Positions 7,200 through 14,950 of a stretch of 14,950 nucleotides of DNA are shown here, one piece after another. The stretch comes from an uncultured Pedobacter sp. (lineage in GTDB: Bacteria; Bacteroidota; Bacteroidia; Sphingobacteriales; Sphingobacteriaceae). Both the position numbers and the translations under genes were made by a program. The stretch is from positions 1 through 14,950 of the forward strand of contig NZ_CAMLHF010000138.1 of assembly GCF_946479715.1 (NCBI RefSeq), given 5' to 3'. How positions within the stretch are numbered: position 1 is the stretch's first letter; each line of letters starts with the position of its first letter. Below the pieces are notes generated by a model that ran no database searches, was not told the DNA's origin, and saw only the letters and a list, made by a program, of their open reading frames with translations.

Positions 7200-7207
7200 T
7201 ACTTTTA
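7200..7207 (+). promoter_or_regulatory. Candidate -7 box (TACTTTTA) for the GH26 pair
   Basis: TACTTTTA differs from TAnnTTTG in the last base and lies 30 bases before the ATG at 7238. It starts exactly 48 bases after the beginning of the shared element, as TAGTTTTA does before susC. No TTTG -33 element is present, consistent with a need for an activator. Confidence 0.5.
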
Positions 7208-7237
7208 CGAATTCATAGTAAACTAACCAATGTAAAC

Positions 7238-8293
7238 ATGAATTTGAATGTGCTGCAAAAGGCATTTAGCACTTGCATTTTTTGCTTTCTAATATTTGCC
7301 TGTAAAAAGGCCGGAAGTGTTGAAGAAAAATCACAGCCTCCGGTAATTGTAGGTCGGTTTAATATCAATTCTAATCTGGTAACACCTAATCCTAGTCCGG
7401 AAGCCACGAGACTATACCAATTTCTTCGTGAGAACTATGGAAAGAAAATTATTTCAGGAGTAATGACACTCAATAGCTTCGACGAAACGAACTGGCTTAA
7501 AGCAAACACAGGAAAAGAACCTGCCATTATTGGGCTTGATTTTATGCATTGTAATCGTGGTTACGGCTGGTACGATGATAAAACACCGATCAAAGACGCC
7601 AGGGCTTATTGGCTCAGAAATGGCATCCCGGTAATGGTATGGCATTGGCGAGATCCTTCGAGAGCAACAGAAGAATTCTATTCTAACAAAACAACTTTTG
7701 ATGTTTCAAAGATTAATGACACAGAATCGGCAGAATATAAAGCGATGCTAAAGGACATAGATTATGTCGCAAACTTGTTGAAAGAACTGAAAAAAGACAA
7801 TGTACCCGTTATATGGCGGCCATTACATGAGGCCGCGGGAACCTGGTTTTGGTGGGGTGCAAAAGGAGCTGCCCCATGCAAAAAGCTTTACCAGTTGATG
7901 TACGATCGTATGGTAAACTACCATAAACTAAATAATTTGATATGGGTTTGGACCAGAGAACCTAATGATGATGCCTGGTATCCTGGTGATGACTACGTAG
8001 ATATTGTTGGAAGAGACATTTACAAACAAGGTGATCATACTGCGCAAACAACAGAGTTTAATGCACTAACCAACCTGTATGGCAATAAAAAGATGATTAC
8101 CATAAGTGAGTGCGGATCTATGCCTGATGTAGATAACCTAACCAATGACGCTGCCGCGTGGTCGTGGTTTATGCCCTGGTACGGAGACTTCGTAAGATCT
8201 GATGTACATAACGCTCTGGATCTATGGAAAAAAATGTTTGCCAGCAGTTACGTGATCACATTAGACGAGATGCCTTCCCTAAAAAATCAGTAA
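7238..8293 (+). CDS. GH26 glycoside hydrolase, predicted lipoprotein (likely beta-mannanase)
   Basis: A 351-residue secreted enzyme. The N-terminus is a lipoprotein signal: hydrophobic FCFLIFAC with the lipobox Cys at residue 22 followed by KK, so the mature protein is probably lipid-anchored and may be displayed on the cell surface. The rest is a GH26 (beta/alpha)8 catalytic domain. The acid/base is Glu198 in WRPLHEAAGTWFWWG and the nucleophile Glu291 in ITISECGS; the WHWRDPS motif near residue 135 is also typical. GH26 retains configuration and is mainly endo-beta-1,4-mannanase, although xylanase and lichenase members exist, so mannan is likely but not proven. It is followed after 11 bases by a second GH26 gene and preceded by an element shared with susC, which suggests induction as part of a PUL. 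Confidence 0.92.
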   Translation: MNLNVLQKAFSTCIFCFLIFACKKAGSVEEKSQPPVIVGRFNINSNLVTPNPSPEATRLYQFLRENYGKKIISGVMTLNSFDETNWLKANTGKEPAIIGLDFMHCNRGYGWYDDKTPIKDARAYWLRNGIPVMVWHWRDPSRATEEFYSNKTTFDVSKINDTESAEYKAMLKDIDYVANLLKELKKDNVPVIWRPLHEAAGTWFWWGAKGAAPCKKLYQLMYDRMVNYHKLNNLIWVWTREPNDDAWYPGDDYVDIVGRDIYKQGDHTAQTTEFNALTNLYGNKKMITISECGSMPDVDNLTNDAAAWSWFMPWYGDFVRSDVHNALDLWKKMFASSYVITLDEMPSLKNQ

Positions 8294-8304
8294 ATTACAA
8301 TTTT

Positions 8305-9426
8305 ATGAACCCGAAGTATTTCTTTATCATCCTCTCGGTATTGCTTGTAAATCTGGCAACAGCCCAACAACGTAACTTAATTGATCCTTTGGCAACAAAA
8401 GAGACAAAAGCCCTATTCAACAATCTATACAAATTATCTGAAAAGCATACTTTATTCGGACATCAGCATGCTACAGAATACGGTCATGGCTGGTCTGACG
8501 ATGTCGACCGCTCAGATGTTAAATCTGTTGTTGGTTCTCATCCTGCCATTATTGGAATAGATCTGTCTGGATTATCAGGCCAATCGCAAGCTCAGATTGA
8601 AAAAACAAAAGAGCATTTAAAAAAGAACGTTATAGATACTTATAATAGAGGTGGAGTGACCACTGTGGCATGGCATTTCTCTAATCCTGTTTCAGAGGGA
8701 GACTTTTACTGGAAAGACTCGGTTTCTTTACCAGCTGTAGGGTATATTATTCCCGGGGGCAAATCGCACGATAGTTATATCAAAATTCTTAATGATGTTG
8801 CTGATTGGGCAAAAAGTCTTAAAACTCCGGATGGCAATCCTATCCCTGTAATTTTCAGGCCTTATCATGAGTTCGACGGCGACTGGTTCTGGTGGGGTAA
8901 ATCGCATTGTACAGTTGATGAATTTAAATCTCTGTGGAAATTTACAGTTTCTTATTTACGAGATACCGCAGGAGTGCACAACTTTATTTATGCATTTTCT
9001 CCTGATAACCTATTCAATTCCGAACAGCAATATTTGGAGCGTTTCCCCGGCAATGAATGGGTAGATATGCTTGGAATGGATAATTATGGTGATATGGGGC
9101 GCGATGGTAAATACAATCTGGACGCTGCCATAAAGAAACTCCGAATTGTTTCGGCATACGCTCAAAAGAACGGTAAGCTTGCAGCCTTTACCGAAACCGG
9201 ATTGGAATCGCTTACCAATCCGCACTGGTGGAACGATGTTTTGCTTAAAGTAATGAAAAGTAATAAAATAAGGATGAGCTATGTTTTGGTATGGCGCAAC
9301 GATACCAAAAGCGCTACTCATTTTTATGCGCCTTATCCTGGTCATCCAAACATTCCTGATTTTCAGAAATTCTATGATGATCCCTATACCCTTTTTGAAA
9401 AGGACCTTAAAGACATTTATAAATAA
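8305..9426 (+). CDS. GH26 glycoside hydrolase with signal peptide (likely beta-mannanase)
   Basis: A 373-residue secreted enzyme. I chose the ATG at 8305 because it opens a clean signal peptide (MNPKYFFIILSVLLVNLATA, cleavage likely before QQ). The in-frame ATG at 8224 would place 27 charged residues before it and overlap the upstream gene by 70 bases. There is no lipobox, so the product is probably periplasmic or soluble, unlike its neighbour. GH26 catalytic residues are Glu189 in FRPYHEFDGDWFWWG (acid/base) and Glu297 in FTETGLES (nucleophile), with GHQHATEYG near residue 53 and WHFSNPV near residue 116. It is only distantly similar to the preceding GH26, so this is not a recent duplication. 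A surface plus periplasmic GH26 pair is the arrangement known from the Bacteroides ovatus galactomannan locus. Confidence 0.93.
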   Translation: MNPKYFFIILSVLLVNLATAQQRNLIDPLATKETKALFNNLYKLSEKHTLFGHQHATEYGHGWSDDVDRSDVKSVVGSHPAIIGIDLSGLSGQSQAQIEKTKEHLKKNVIDTYNRGGVTTVAWHFSNPVSEGDFYWKDSVSLPAVGYIIPGGKSHDSYIKILNDVADWAKSLKTPDGNPIPVIFRPYHEFDGDWFWWGKSHCTVDEFKSLWKFTVSYLRDTAGVHNFIYAFSPDNLFNSEQQYLERFPGNEWVDMLGMDNYGDMGRDGKYNLDAAIKKLRIVSAYAQKNGKLAAFTETGLESLTNPHWWNDVLLKVMKSNKIRMSYVLVWRNDTKSATHFYAPYPGHPNIPDFQKFYDDPYTLFEKDLKDIYK

Positions 9427-9481
9427 GTATTTGTATATTGACAATCAGCTTTAAAATAGCGATAGCGGCCGAATAGAACGA

Positions 9482-12400
9482 ATGGGACACAAATTGAAAA
9501 TACTGCTTTTGGTAGGGGTAAGCCTGCTGTTTACCAGCATAAACTCCTCTGCACAGTATAATCAGTATCAGTTTTCCCATCTGGATATTAATAATGGGCT
9601 ACCGCATAACGATGTAAATTGCTTTTATAAAGACAATAAGGGATTTATCTGGCTGGGAACACTTGCGGGCCTTGCCCGGTTTGATGGATACAGCTTTAAA
9701 GTATACCGGCATAGGATAAAAAACAAATCTACTATAAGTGACAGCGATGTTCGGTCTATAACGCAAGGCCCCGATCATAAGTTGTGGATAGAAACAAGGG
9801 CAGGAATGGATGTTTATGATCCTGTAACTGAATTGTTTGATCACAATATACAACCAGAACTTTCAAAATACGGAGTTCCGGGAACCACCATCAGAGCATT
9901 AAAAAAAGGTAGTTCAGGCACATTCTGGTTTATTTCCCCAGCATCCGGATTATATAAATACGATCAGGTAACAAAGAAAACTAACTATATAGCCCATAAA
10001 ATAAGAAGAGAGAGCAGTCTTTCGGCAAGCCCAATCATTGATATTGCAGAAGATAAAAGTGGAAATGCATGGCTTATTCATTCCGACGGAAAACTGGAGA
10101 TGCTGAAAAAGAACACAGATATTGTTGTGCAAAGGATAGATCTGTCGAGCAAGTTCTCAAACAAAGAAAGCGATACCTACAAGATCTTTATAGATAAGCA
10201 AGGATTGATATGGATCTATGATATATCTACCTCTACAGGTATTTACTACTTTGATCCCGTAAAAAATGTGCTGAATAAAATCAGTAAAAACTCACCGGTA
10301 CTTAAACTGAACTCTGATATTGTTACGGGTATTATTCAGGACAATAGCGACAACATATGGATCGGTACCGATCATGGAGGCATTAACCTTATCGATAAGA
10401 AAAACTTCAGTATCAGGTATATCCTCAATAACGAAAATGACAGCAAAAGTTTAAGCCAGAACAGTATTTCCAGTATCTATTATGATAACCTGGGTATGGT
10501 TTGGATAGGCACTTTCAGAAAAGGAATCAATTTTTACCACCCCAATATCATTAAGTTTAACCTCATTAAGCACTCTTCTGATCCCAATAGTTTAATACAT
10601 AGTGATATTAACAGGATGGCCGAAGATAAGGTGGGGAATATCTGGATTGGTACCAATGGCAAGGGGCTTGTTTATTATAACAGGAGTACCCATAAATTCA
10701 CTTCCTACAGGCACGATCCGTCAAACAACAATAGCCTCTCTCACGATGCCATTGTAGCCATTTATATAGATCGTTTTGAAAAATTATGGATAGGAACCTA
10801 CACTGGCGGATTCGATTATCTGGATAATGGCAAGTTTACCCATTATAAATACAACGCTTCAGATCCTGAAAGTTTAAGCGATAATAAGGTTTCTGATTTT
10901 CTGGAAGATTCATCAAATCGGTTTTGGATAAGCACTATGGGAGGGGGAATAAACCTCTTCAACAGAACCACAAAGAAATTTAAAAGATATACACAGAACC
11001 TGAGTCTCATTAGTTCCGATTATGTATTTAAGGTATTGGAAGATTCGCACCAAAATATTTGGGCAGGTACATCCTACGGGATGAATATATTGCCAAAGGG
11101 AGGAACAAAATTTATCAAACTAGTAAACGATCCTAAAAACGACAACAGCCTGATCAACGACAACATTAACAGCTTTATTGAAGACAGCAAGGGCTACCTC
11201 TGGATAGGAACAAGAGATGGTTTGAGTATTTATAACCCTAAAACCAAAACCTTTTACAATTACACCATTGAAAATGGATTGCCCGATAATAACATCATGG
11301 ACATTCAGGAAGATAATCAAGGTGATTTCTGGGTAAGTACATCAAATGGATTATCAAAGATATCCGTTACTTATAATAATAAACTTAATCTCATTTTCAA
11401 GAACTTTGATGAGAACGATGGCCTGCAGGGTAAAGAATTTAACCGAATAGCCTCAGTAAAACTAAAAACCGGAGAACTGGCATTTGGAGGTCCTGATGGT
11501 ATCAATATTTTTCAGCCTTCTTTAATTAAATCTTATAATCAAACCTTTAAACTGTTTATAACCGATTTTCAGCTGTTCAATAAAAGTGTAACGGCAAACA
11601 CTGCAATAGATGGCCGGGTAATACTTAAAAAATCAATTTTTGATACTAAAGAGCTTACCTTAAACCACGATCAAAATGTATTTACCATAGAGTTTGCATC
11701 ATTAAATTACATTGGCCCTCACAAAGTGAAGCACCAATATATGTTGGAGGGATTCGATAAAACATGGATCTCAGCAGATAATGCTTTACGCAAGGCTACA
11801 TATACAAACCTTGATCCGGGAGATTATGTTTTTAAGGTACGGGCATCAAGTACCGAAAACATTTCTGATGCTAAACCGGTAACCTTAAAGATCAGGATAC
11901 TGAACCCATGGTATACCTCTACATTGGCTTACATCCTTTATTTTCTGGCTATAGGGGGTACATTGTACTATTTCAGATACCGTGGTATCCAGCAATTAAA
12001 ACAGCAATTTGCCGCAGAGCAGGAAAAACAAAAAGTTCAAAGACTAATTGAACAGGAGAAAGTAGAATCACAGCGCTTGTTTGATAATGAGCGTTTAGAA
12101 GCAATGAGGTATAGAGAACTAGATGCTATGAAAATCAAATTCCTAACCAATGTAAGTCATGAATTTAGAACGCCATTATCTTTAATTCTGGCGCCAATAG
12201 ATAAAATCCTGAAAGGATCATCAGATAATCTGATTAAAGAGCAGGTCTCCCTGATACAGAAAAATGCAAAGCGTCTGCTCAATCTGGTAAACCAGCTACT
12301 CGATTTCAGAAAGATGGAGCTTAAAGAAATCAAACTTCAAAAAAGACCCGGTGACATCATTTCGTTCATCAGAGACATTACTTATTCTTTTAAAGACCTG

Positions 12401-13678
12401 GCGGAACAGAAAAACATTCAACTAACCTTTAATGCTACTTACGAGAAGCTTGATGTAAATTTTGACCATGATAAAATAGAGCGGATTCTCTTTAATCTGC
12501 TTTCAAACAGCTTTAAATTTACGTTGGATAATGGGAAGGTAAATGTGTCTGTAGACTGTATTATGGTTGATCAGTATATGGTTGAGATTAAAGTTCGCGA
12601 TACCGGAATAGGTATACCAAAAGAGAAACAAGAGAAGATATTTGAAAGCTTTTTTCAGAATGATATTCCAGAGTCTATCATTAATCAGGGTAGCGGAATA
12701 GGCTTGGCAATAACCAAAGAGTTTGTAAAACTTCACAGTGGTGAGATCTTTTTAGAGAGCGATGAAAACATTGGCAGCTGCTTTACCATTTTACTGCCTT
12801 TCGAAGAACTTAGAAATCAGAGTAGTCCGACAGATAAATTCGTAGATAATCTGATTGCTGATGAGGATGCATTAAATAATCAGCATGCAAATGTTACGAT
12901 CTCTTCTAAAAAAGCAACTGTATTACTTGTTGAGGATGATGCCGATTTGCGCTTTTATCTTAAAGATAATTTAAAGGAAGACTTTAACGTAATAGAAGCC
13001 GGCAATGGAAAGGATGGCTGGCAAAAGGCATTATTCTACCATCCAAATATTATTGTCAGCGATATCTCTATGCCCGAAATGACTGGTATAGAACTTTGCA
13101 AAAAGATCAAAGGCGATTCCAGAACAACTCAGATACCAGTGGTGCTGTTAACCGCTTTAACTGGCGAAGAACAGGAGCTAACAGGTTTGGAAACGGGGGC
13201 CAATGATTATATGACAAAACCGTTTAGTTTTGAAATCCTAAACTCCAAAATCCGAAACATACTGATTCAGCAGGAGTCGTTCAGGAAGCTTTATCAGAAG
13301 CAGGTAGAAGTACAACCGGCAACGATAGAAATGGAAAGTCCTGATGAACAGTTCCTGCAGCAAATTCTTCAGGAAATAGAAAAGAATATAGGCAATAGTA
13401 ATTTCTCAGTTGATATGCTTAGCAGCCTGATGCTGGTAAGCCGTGTAACCTTATACAAAAGAATTGTAGCCCTTACTGGTAAAACCCCGCTAGAGTTTAT
13501 CAAGTCTTATCGTTTGAAGCGGGCAGCGCAGTTGCTGGAGCAGGGGAAATTAACCGTTTCGCAGATCTGTTATAAGGTAGGTTTTAAAACCACCAAGAAC
13601 TTTGTGAAATCTTTCAAAGAAGAGTTTGATGTGCTCCCTTCTAAATATGCCGAAAACAAGGATATTACTGCTTTGTAG
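9482..13678 (+). CDS. Hybrid two-component system sensor/regulator (HTCS)
   Basis: A 1398-residue one-protein two-component system. In order: signal peptide (1-25); about 14 Reg_prop blades with W-[IL]-x-T cores such as IWLGT, IWIGT and LWIGT, enough for two seven-bladed propellers (to about 690); a Y_Y_Y domain (about 740-808); a membrane helix (about 814-832); a coiled coil; HisKA with phospho-acceptor His893 in VSHEFRTP; HATPase with Asn1005, DTGIGI (1040) and GSGIGLAI (1070); a receiver domain with the acidic pocket EDD at 1151-1153, phospho-acceptor Asp1194 and Lys1246; and an AraC DNA-binding domain (about 1305-1395). All phosphorelay residues are intact. HTCS proteins bind oligosaccharides in the periplasm and activate their PUL. 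It lies 55 bases after the GH26 pair with no copy of the shared element of its own, so it may be partly co-transcribed with them. Confidence 0.96.
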   Translation: MGHKLKILLLVGVSLLFTSINSSAQYNQYQFSHLDINNGLPHNDVNCFYKDNKGFIWLGTLAGLARFDGYSFKVYRHRIKNKSTISDSDVRSITQGPDHKLWIETRAGMDVYDPVTELFDHNIQPELSKYGVPGTTIRALKKGSSGTFWFISPASGLYKYDQVTKKTNYIAHKIRRESSLSASPIIDIAEDKSGNAWLIHSDGKLEMLKKNTDIVVQRIDLSSKFSNKESDTYKIFIDKQGLIWIYDISTSTGIYYFDPVKNVLNKISKNSPVLKLNSDIVTGIIQDNSDNIWIGTDHGGINLIDKKNFSIRYILNNENDSKSLSQNSISSIYYDNLGMVWIGTFRKGINFYHPNIIKFNLIKHSSDPNSLIHSDINRMAEDKVGNIWIGTNGKGLVYYNRSTHKFTSYRHDPSNNNSLSHDAIVAIYIDRFEKLWIGTYTGGFDYLDNGKFTHYKYNASDPESLSDNKVSDFLEDSSNRFWISTMGGGINLFNRTTKKFKRYTQNLSLISSDYVFKVLEDSHQNIWAGTSYGMNILPKGGTKFIKLVNDPKNDNSLINDNINSFIEDSKGYLWIGTRDGLSIYNPKTKTFYNYTIENGLPDNNIMDIQEDNQGDFWVSTSNGLSKISVTYNNKLNLIFKNFDENDGLQGKEFNRIASVKLKTGELAFGGPDGINIFQPSLIKSYNQTFKLFITDFQLFNKSVTANTAIDGRVILKKSIFDTKELTLNHDQNVFTIEFASLNYIGPHKVKHQYMLEGFDKTWISADNALRKATYTNLDPGDYVFKVRASSTENISDAKPVTLKIRILNPWYTSTLAYILYFLAIGGTLYYFRYRGIQQLKQQFAAEQEKQKVQRLIEQEKVESQRLFDNERLEAMRYRELDAMKIKFLTNVSHEFRTPLSLILAPIDKILKGSSDNLIKEQVSLIQKNAKRLLNLVNQLLDFRKMELKEIKLQKRPGDIISFIRDITYSFKDLAEQKNIQLTFNATYEKLDVNFDHDKIERILFNLLSNSFKFTLDNGKVNVSVDCIMVDQYMVEIKVRDTGIGIPKEKQEKIFESFFQNDIPESIINQGSGIGLAITKEFVKLHSGEIFLESDENIGSCFTILLPFEELRNQSSPTDKFVDNLIADEDALNNQHANVTISSKKATVLLVEDDADLRFYLKDNLKEDFNVIEAGNGKDGWQKALFYHPNIIVSDISMPEMTGIELCKKIKGDSRTTQIPVVLLTALTGEEQELTGLETGANDYMTKPFSFEILNSKIRNILIQQESFRKLYQKQVEVQPATIEMESPDEQFLQQILQEIEKNIGNSNFSVDMLSSLMLVSRVTLYKRIVALTGKTPLEFIKSYRLKRAAQLLEQGKLTVSQICYKVGFKTTKNFVKSFKEEFDVLPSKYAENKDITAL

Positions 13679-13694
13679 CCTTTTTTGTTAAAGG

Positions 13695-13736
13695 TTAACA
13701 TTTGCGTACCCCTTTTTTAGCAATACAGGATTCAGT
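13695..13736 (+). promoter_or_regulatory. Shared PUL element, copy 2 (candidate HTCS operator)
   Basis: TTAACATTTG, a short spacer, CCCC and TTTTTTAGCA (13695-13722), then TTCAGT (13731-13736), start 16 bases after the HTCS stop codon and upstream of susC. See copy 1 at 7152-7195 for the match. The region between HTCS and susC has no other clear signal of this quality. Confidence 0.65.
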
Positions 13737-13742
13737 TGTATC

Positions 13743-13750
13743 TAGTTTTA
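13743..13750 (+). promoter_or_regulatory. Candidate -7 box (TAGTTTTA) for susC
   Basis: TAGTTTTA begins 48 bases after the start of the shared element, the same distance as in copy 1, and would start a leader of roughly 50 bases before the ATG at 13807. Within that leader ATCCCCTGGGGAT (13765-13777) is a perfect inverted repeat that could fold into a 5-bp hairpin. Confidence 0.5.
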
Positions 13751-13806
13751 ACAAATAGAAACCCATCCCCTGGGGATCTTAACTAAACCAAATATGACGA
13801 CCAAAC

Positions 13807-14950
13807 ATGAAAACGACAAGAACGAGTTGTAATGAATGGATTTTTATCCTGTTCATGATCTTTACACTTACCGGAATCACCAAATCCGGTTACTCCCAAA
13901 GTACTGCAAATAGAATAGTTACGGGTGTTGTTGCCGATGAAAGCGGAACAACTTTGCCCGGTGCATCTGTAGTGGTAAAGGGAACCAAAACCACAGCTTT
14001 AACCAATAATGAAGGTAAGTATTCCATCATGGTTACCTCAAATGCAAGTGTACTTGTATTTTCCTACGTAGGGATGACCACAAAAGAAGTTACTGTAGGT
14101 TCTGGCTCAGTAATTAACGCTAACCTTGAATCTTCTACTTCAACCTTATCAGACGTAGTAGTTATCGGTTACGGTACGTTACGTAAATCAGAAGTAACCT
14201 CAGCAATTTCTTCTGTTTCCCAAAAAGACATTAAAAATTTACCAGTTGCAGGCGTAGATCAGGCCTTGCAGGGTAAGGTAGCAGGTGTTACCATAAATAA
14301 CAATGGCGGTCAGCCTGGTGGAGGTGTTTCCGTAAGAATCAGAGGGCTTACCTCAACAGGCGAAAATAACGAACCTTTATATGTAATAGATGGAGTAGCT
14401 ATGCTTGGCAAAAGTAACTCGCTCGAACAAAATGTTTTGGGCGGTGGCTCAGGACAGACTGGTCAGAGTGTTATGGCTACGTTAAATCCTGCCGACATAG
14501 AAACAATAGATATTTTAAAGGATGCTTCTGCTCAGGCCATTTATGGAGCCAGAGGTGCCAACGGCGTGGTATTAATTAATACTAAAAGAGGTAAAGCCAA
14601 CCAGGGTAAAATTACTTACGATTCCTATGTGGGTATGGCCGAGATTCCTAAAAAACTATCGGTAATGAACTTGCGTCAAAATGCAGAGTACATGAATTCT
14701 TTAGTGCAGGAAATCAGGGCAGTTCCCGGAAGTGGTTTGGATAGCATTGGAGAGTTTAAGAATCCATCTTTATTAGGTAAAGGCACCGATTGGCAAGATG
14801 AGATTTATAGAAGAGGGTTTACCCAAAGCCACCAGCTTGCTTTTTCGGGCGGAACAGAGAGAACCCAGTTTTATTTTTCAAGCGGATACCTTGATCAGGA
14901 AGGTACATTGATTAAAACAGGGTTTAACAGAGTAACGTTAAGAGCAAATA
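13807..14950 (+). CDS. SusC/RagA-family TonB-dependent outer-membrane transporter, 3' end outside window
   Basis: The first 381 codons of an outer-membrane transporter, open to the right edge (full members are about 1000 residues). It begins MKTTRTSCNEWIFILFMIF, a signal peptide probably cleaved after GYSQ near residue 31. Next is a carboxypeptidase-regulatory-like domain (about 37-110) with GTTLPGASVVVKGT and TNNEGKYS. The SusC signature LSDVVVIGYGTLRKSEVTSA (about 115-134) leads into the TonB plug domain, including VRIRGLTST, PLYVIDGV and the conserved DASAQAIYGARGANGVVLI. The family imports oligosaccharides with a SusD partner, which would be expected next. The start at 13807 is the first one in frame with the signal peptide. 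The location after the HTCS and the shared element suggest induction by the same glycan as the GH26 pair. Confidence 0.95.
   Translation, partial: MKTTRTSCNEWIFILFMIFTLTGITKSGYSQSTANRIVTGVVADESGTTLPGASVVVKGTKTTALTNNEGKYSIMVTSNASVLVFSYVGMTTKEVTVGSGSVINANLESSTSTLSDVVVIGYGTLRKSEVTSAISSVSQKDIKNLPVAGVDQALQGKVAGVTINNNGGQPGGGVSVRIRGLTSTGENNEPLYVIDGVAMLGKSNSLEQNVLGGGSGQTGQSVMATLNPADIETIDILKDASAQAIYGARGANGVVLINTKRGKANQGKITYDSYVGMAEIPKKLSVMNLRQNAEYMNSLVQEIRAVPGSGLDSIGEFKNPSLLGKGTDWQDEIYRRGFTQSHQLAFSGGTERTQFYFSSGYLDQEGTLIKTGFNRVTLRAN

Noticed and set aside
8224..8304. Extended start for the second GH26 overlapping the first GH26
   Set aside because: The extra 27 residues are charged and precede a complete signal peptide that starts cleanly at 8305; overlap of 70 bases with the first gene is unlikely.
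9010..9444. 144-codon minus-strand ORF opposite the second GH26
   Set aside because: It is antisense to a well-supported catalytic domain and has no recognisable protein features.
9427..9481. Independent promoter for the HTCS gene
   Set aside because: TTTG occurs at the left edge but no TAnnTTTG box is found at a suitable distance; co-transcription with the GH26 genes is as likely.
13794..13832. 12-codon ORF (MTTKHENDKNEL) overlapping the susC start out of frame
   Set aside because: It is very short, has no supporting signal, and such ORFs are common by chance; an upstream-ORF role cannot be shown.

Overview
The window looks like the chromosome of a member of the Bacteroidota, most likely a Sphingobacteriaceae genus such as Pedobacter. 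The evidence is AT-rich DNA, a hybrid two-component system (HTCS) next to a SusC-type TonB-dependent transporter, sigma-ABfr-like -7 boxes (TAnnTTTG), weak Shine-Dalgarno signals, and small families (DUF4180, a DUF6965-like protein) that I associate with this group. The genus is an inference from protein style, not a proven placement.

Layout. (1) 2-1135, plus strand: the 3' part of a tandem alpha/beta-hydrolase protein whose second domain appears to have lost its nucleophile. (2) 1150-3662, minus strand: a compact four-gene set read right to left, with two paralogous AraC-type regulators joined by a 1-base stop/start overlap, then a DUF6965-like protein and a DUF4180 protein. (3) 3837-7155, plus strand: a single-CBS-like small protein, an LTA-synthase-family membrane enzyme and an LpxL/HtrB-family acyltransferase, which together look like envelope-lipid functions. 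(4) 7238-14950, plus strand: a polysaccharide utilization locus (PUL) that runs off the right edge. It holds two tandem GH26 glycosidases (one predicted lipoprotein, one with an ordinary signal peptide), a 1398-residue HTCS sensor/regulator, and the first 381 codons of a SusC/RagA-family transporter.

How the PUL probably works: GH26 enzymes are mostly beta-mannanases, so a mannan-type glycan is the likely substrate. The lipoprotein GH26 would cut at the surface, the transporter (with a SusD expected beyond the window) would import oligosaccharides, and the second GH26 would cut them in the periplasm. The HTCS periplasmic double propeller would sense a breakdown product and activate transcription through its AraC domain.

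The most useful observation is a shared cis-element in front of both the GH26 pair (7152-7207) and susC (13695-13750). It has a 28-base block with 23 identical positions, then TTCAGT, then a TA(C/G)TTTTA box exactly 48 bases downstream of the block start in both copies. No third copy was seen. This is the natural candidate for the HTCS operator and its activator-dependent promoter. No tRNA, rRNA, insertion sequence, CRISPR array or gene-free stretch over 300 bases was found.
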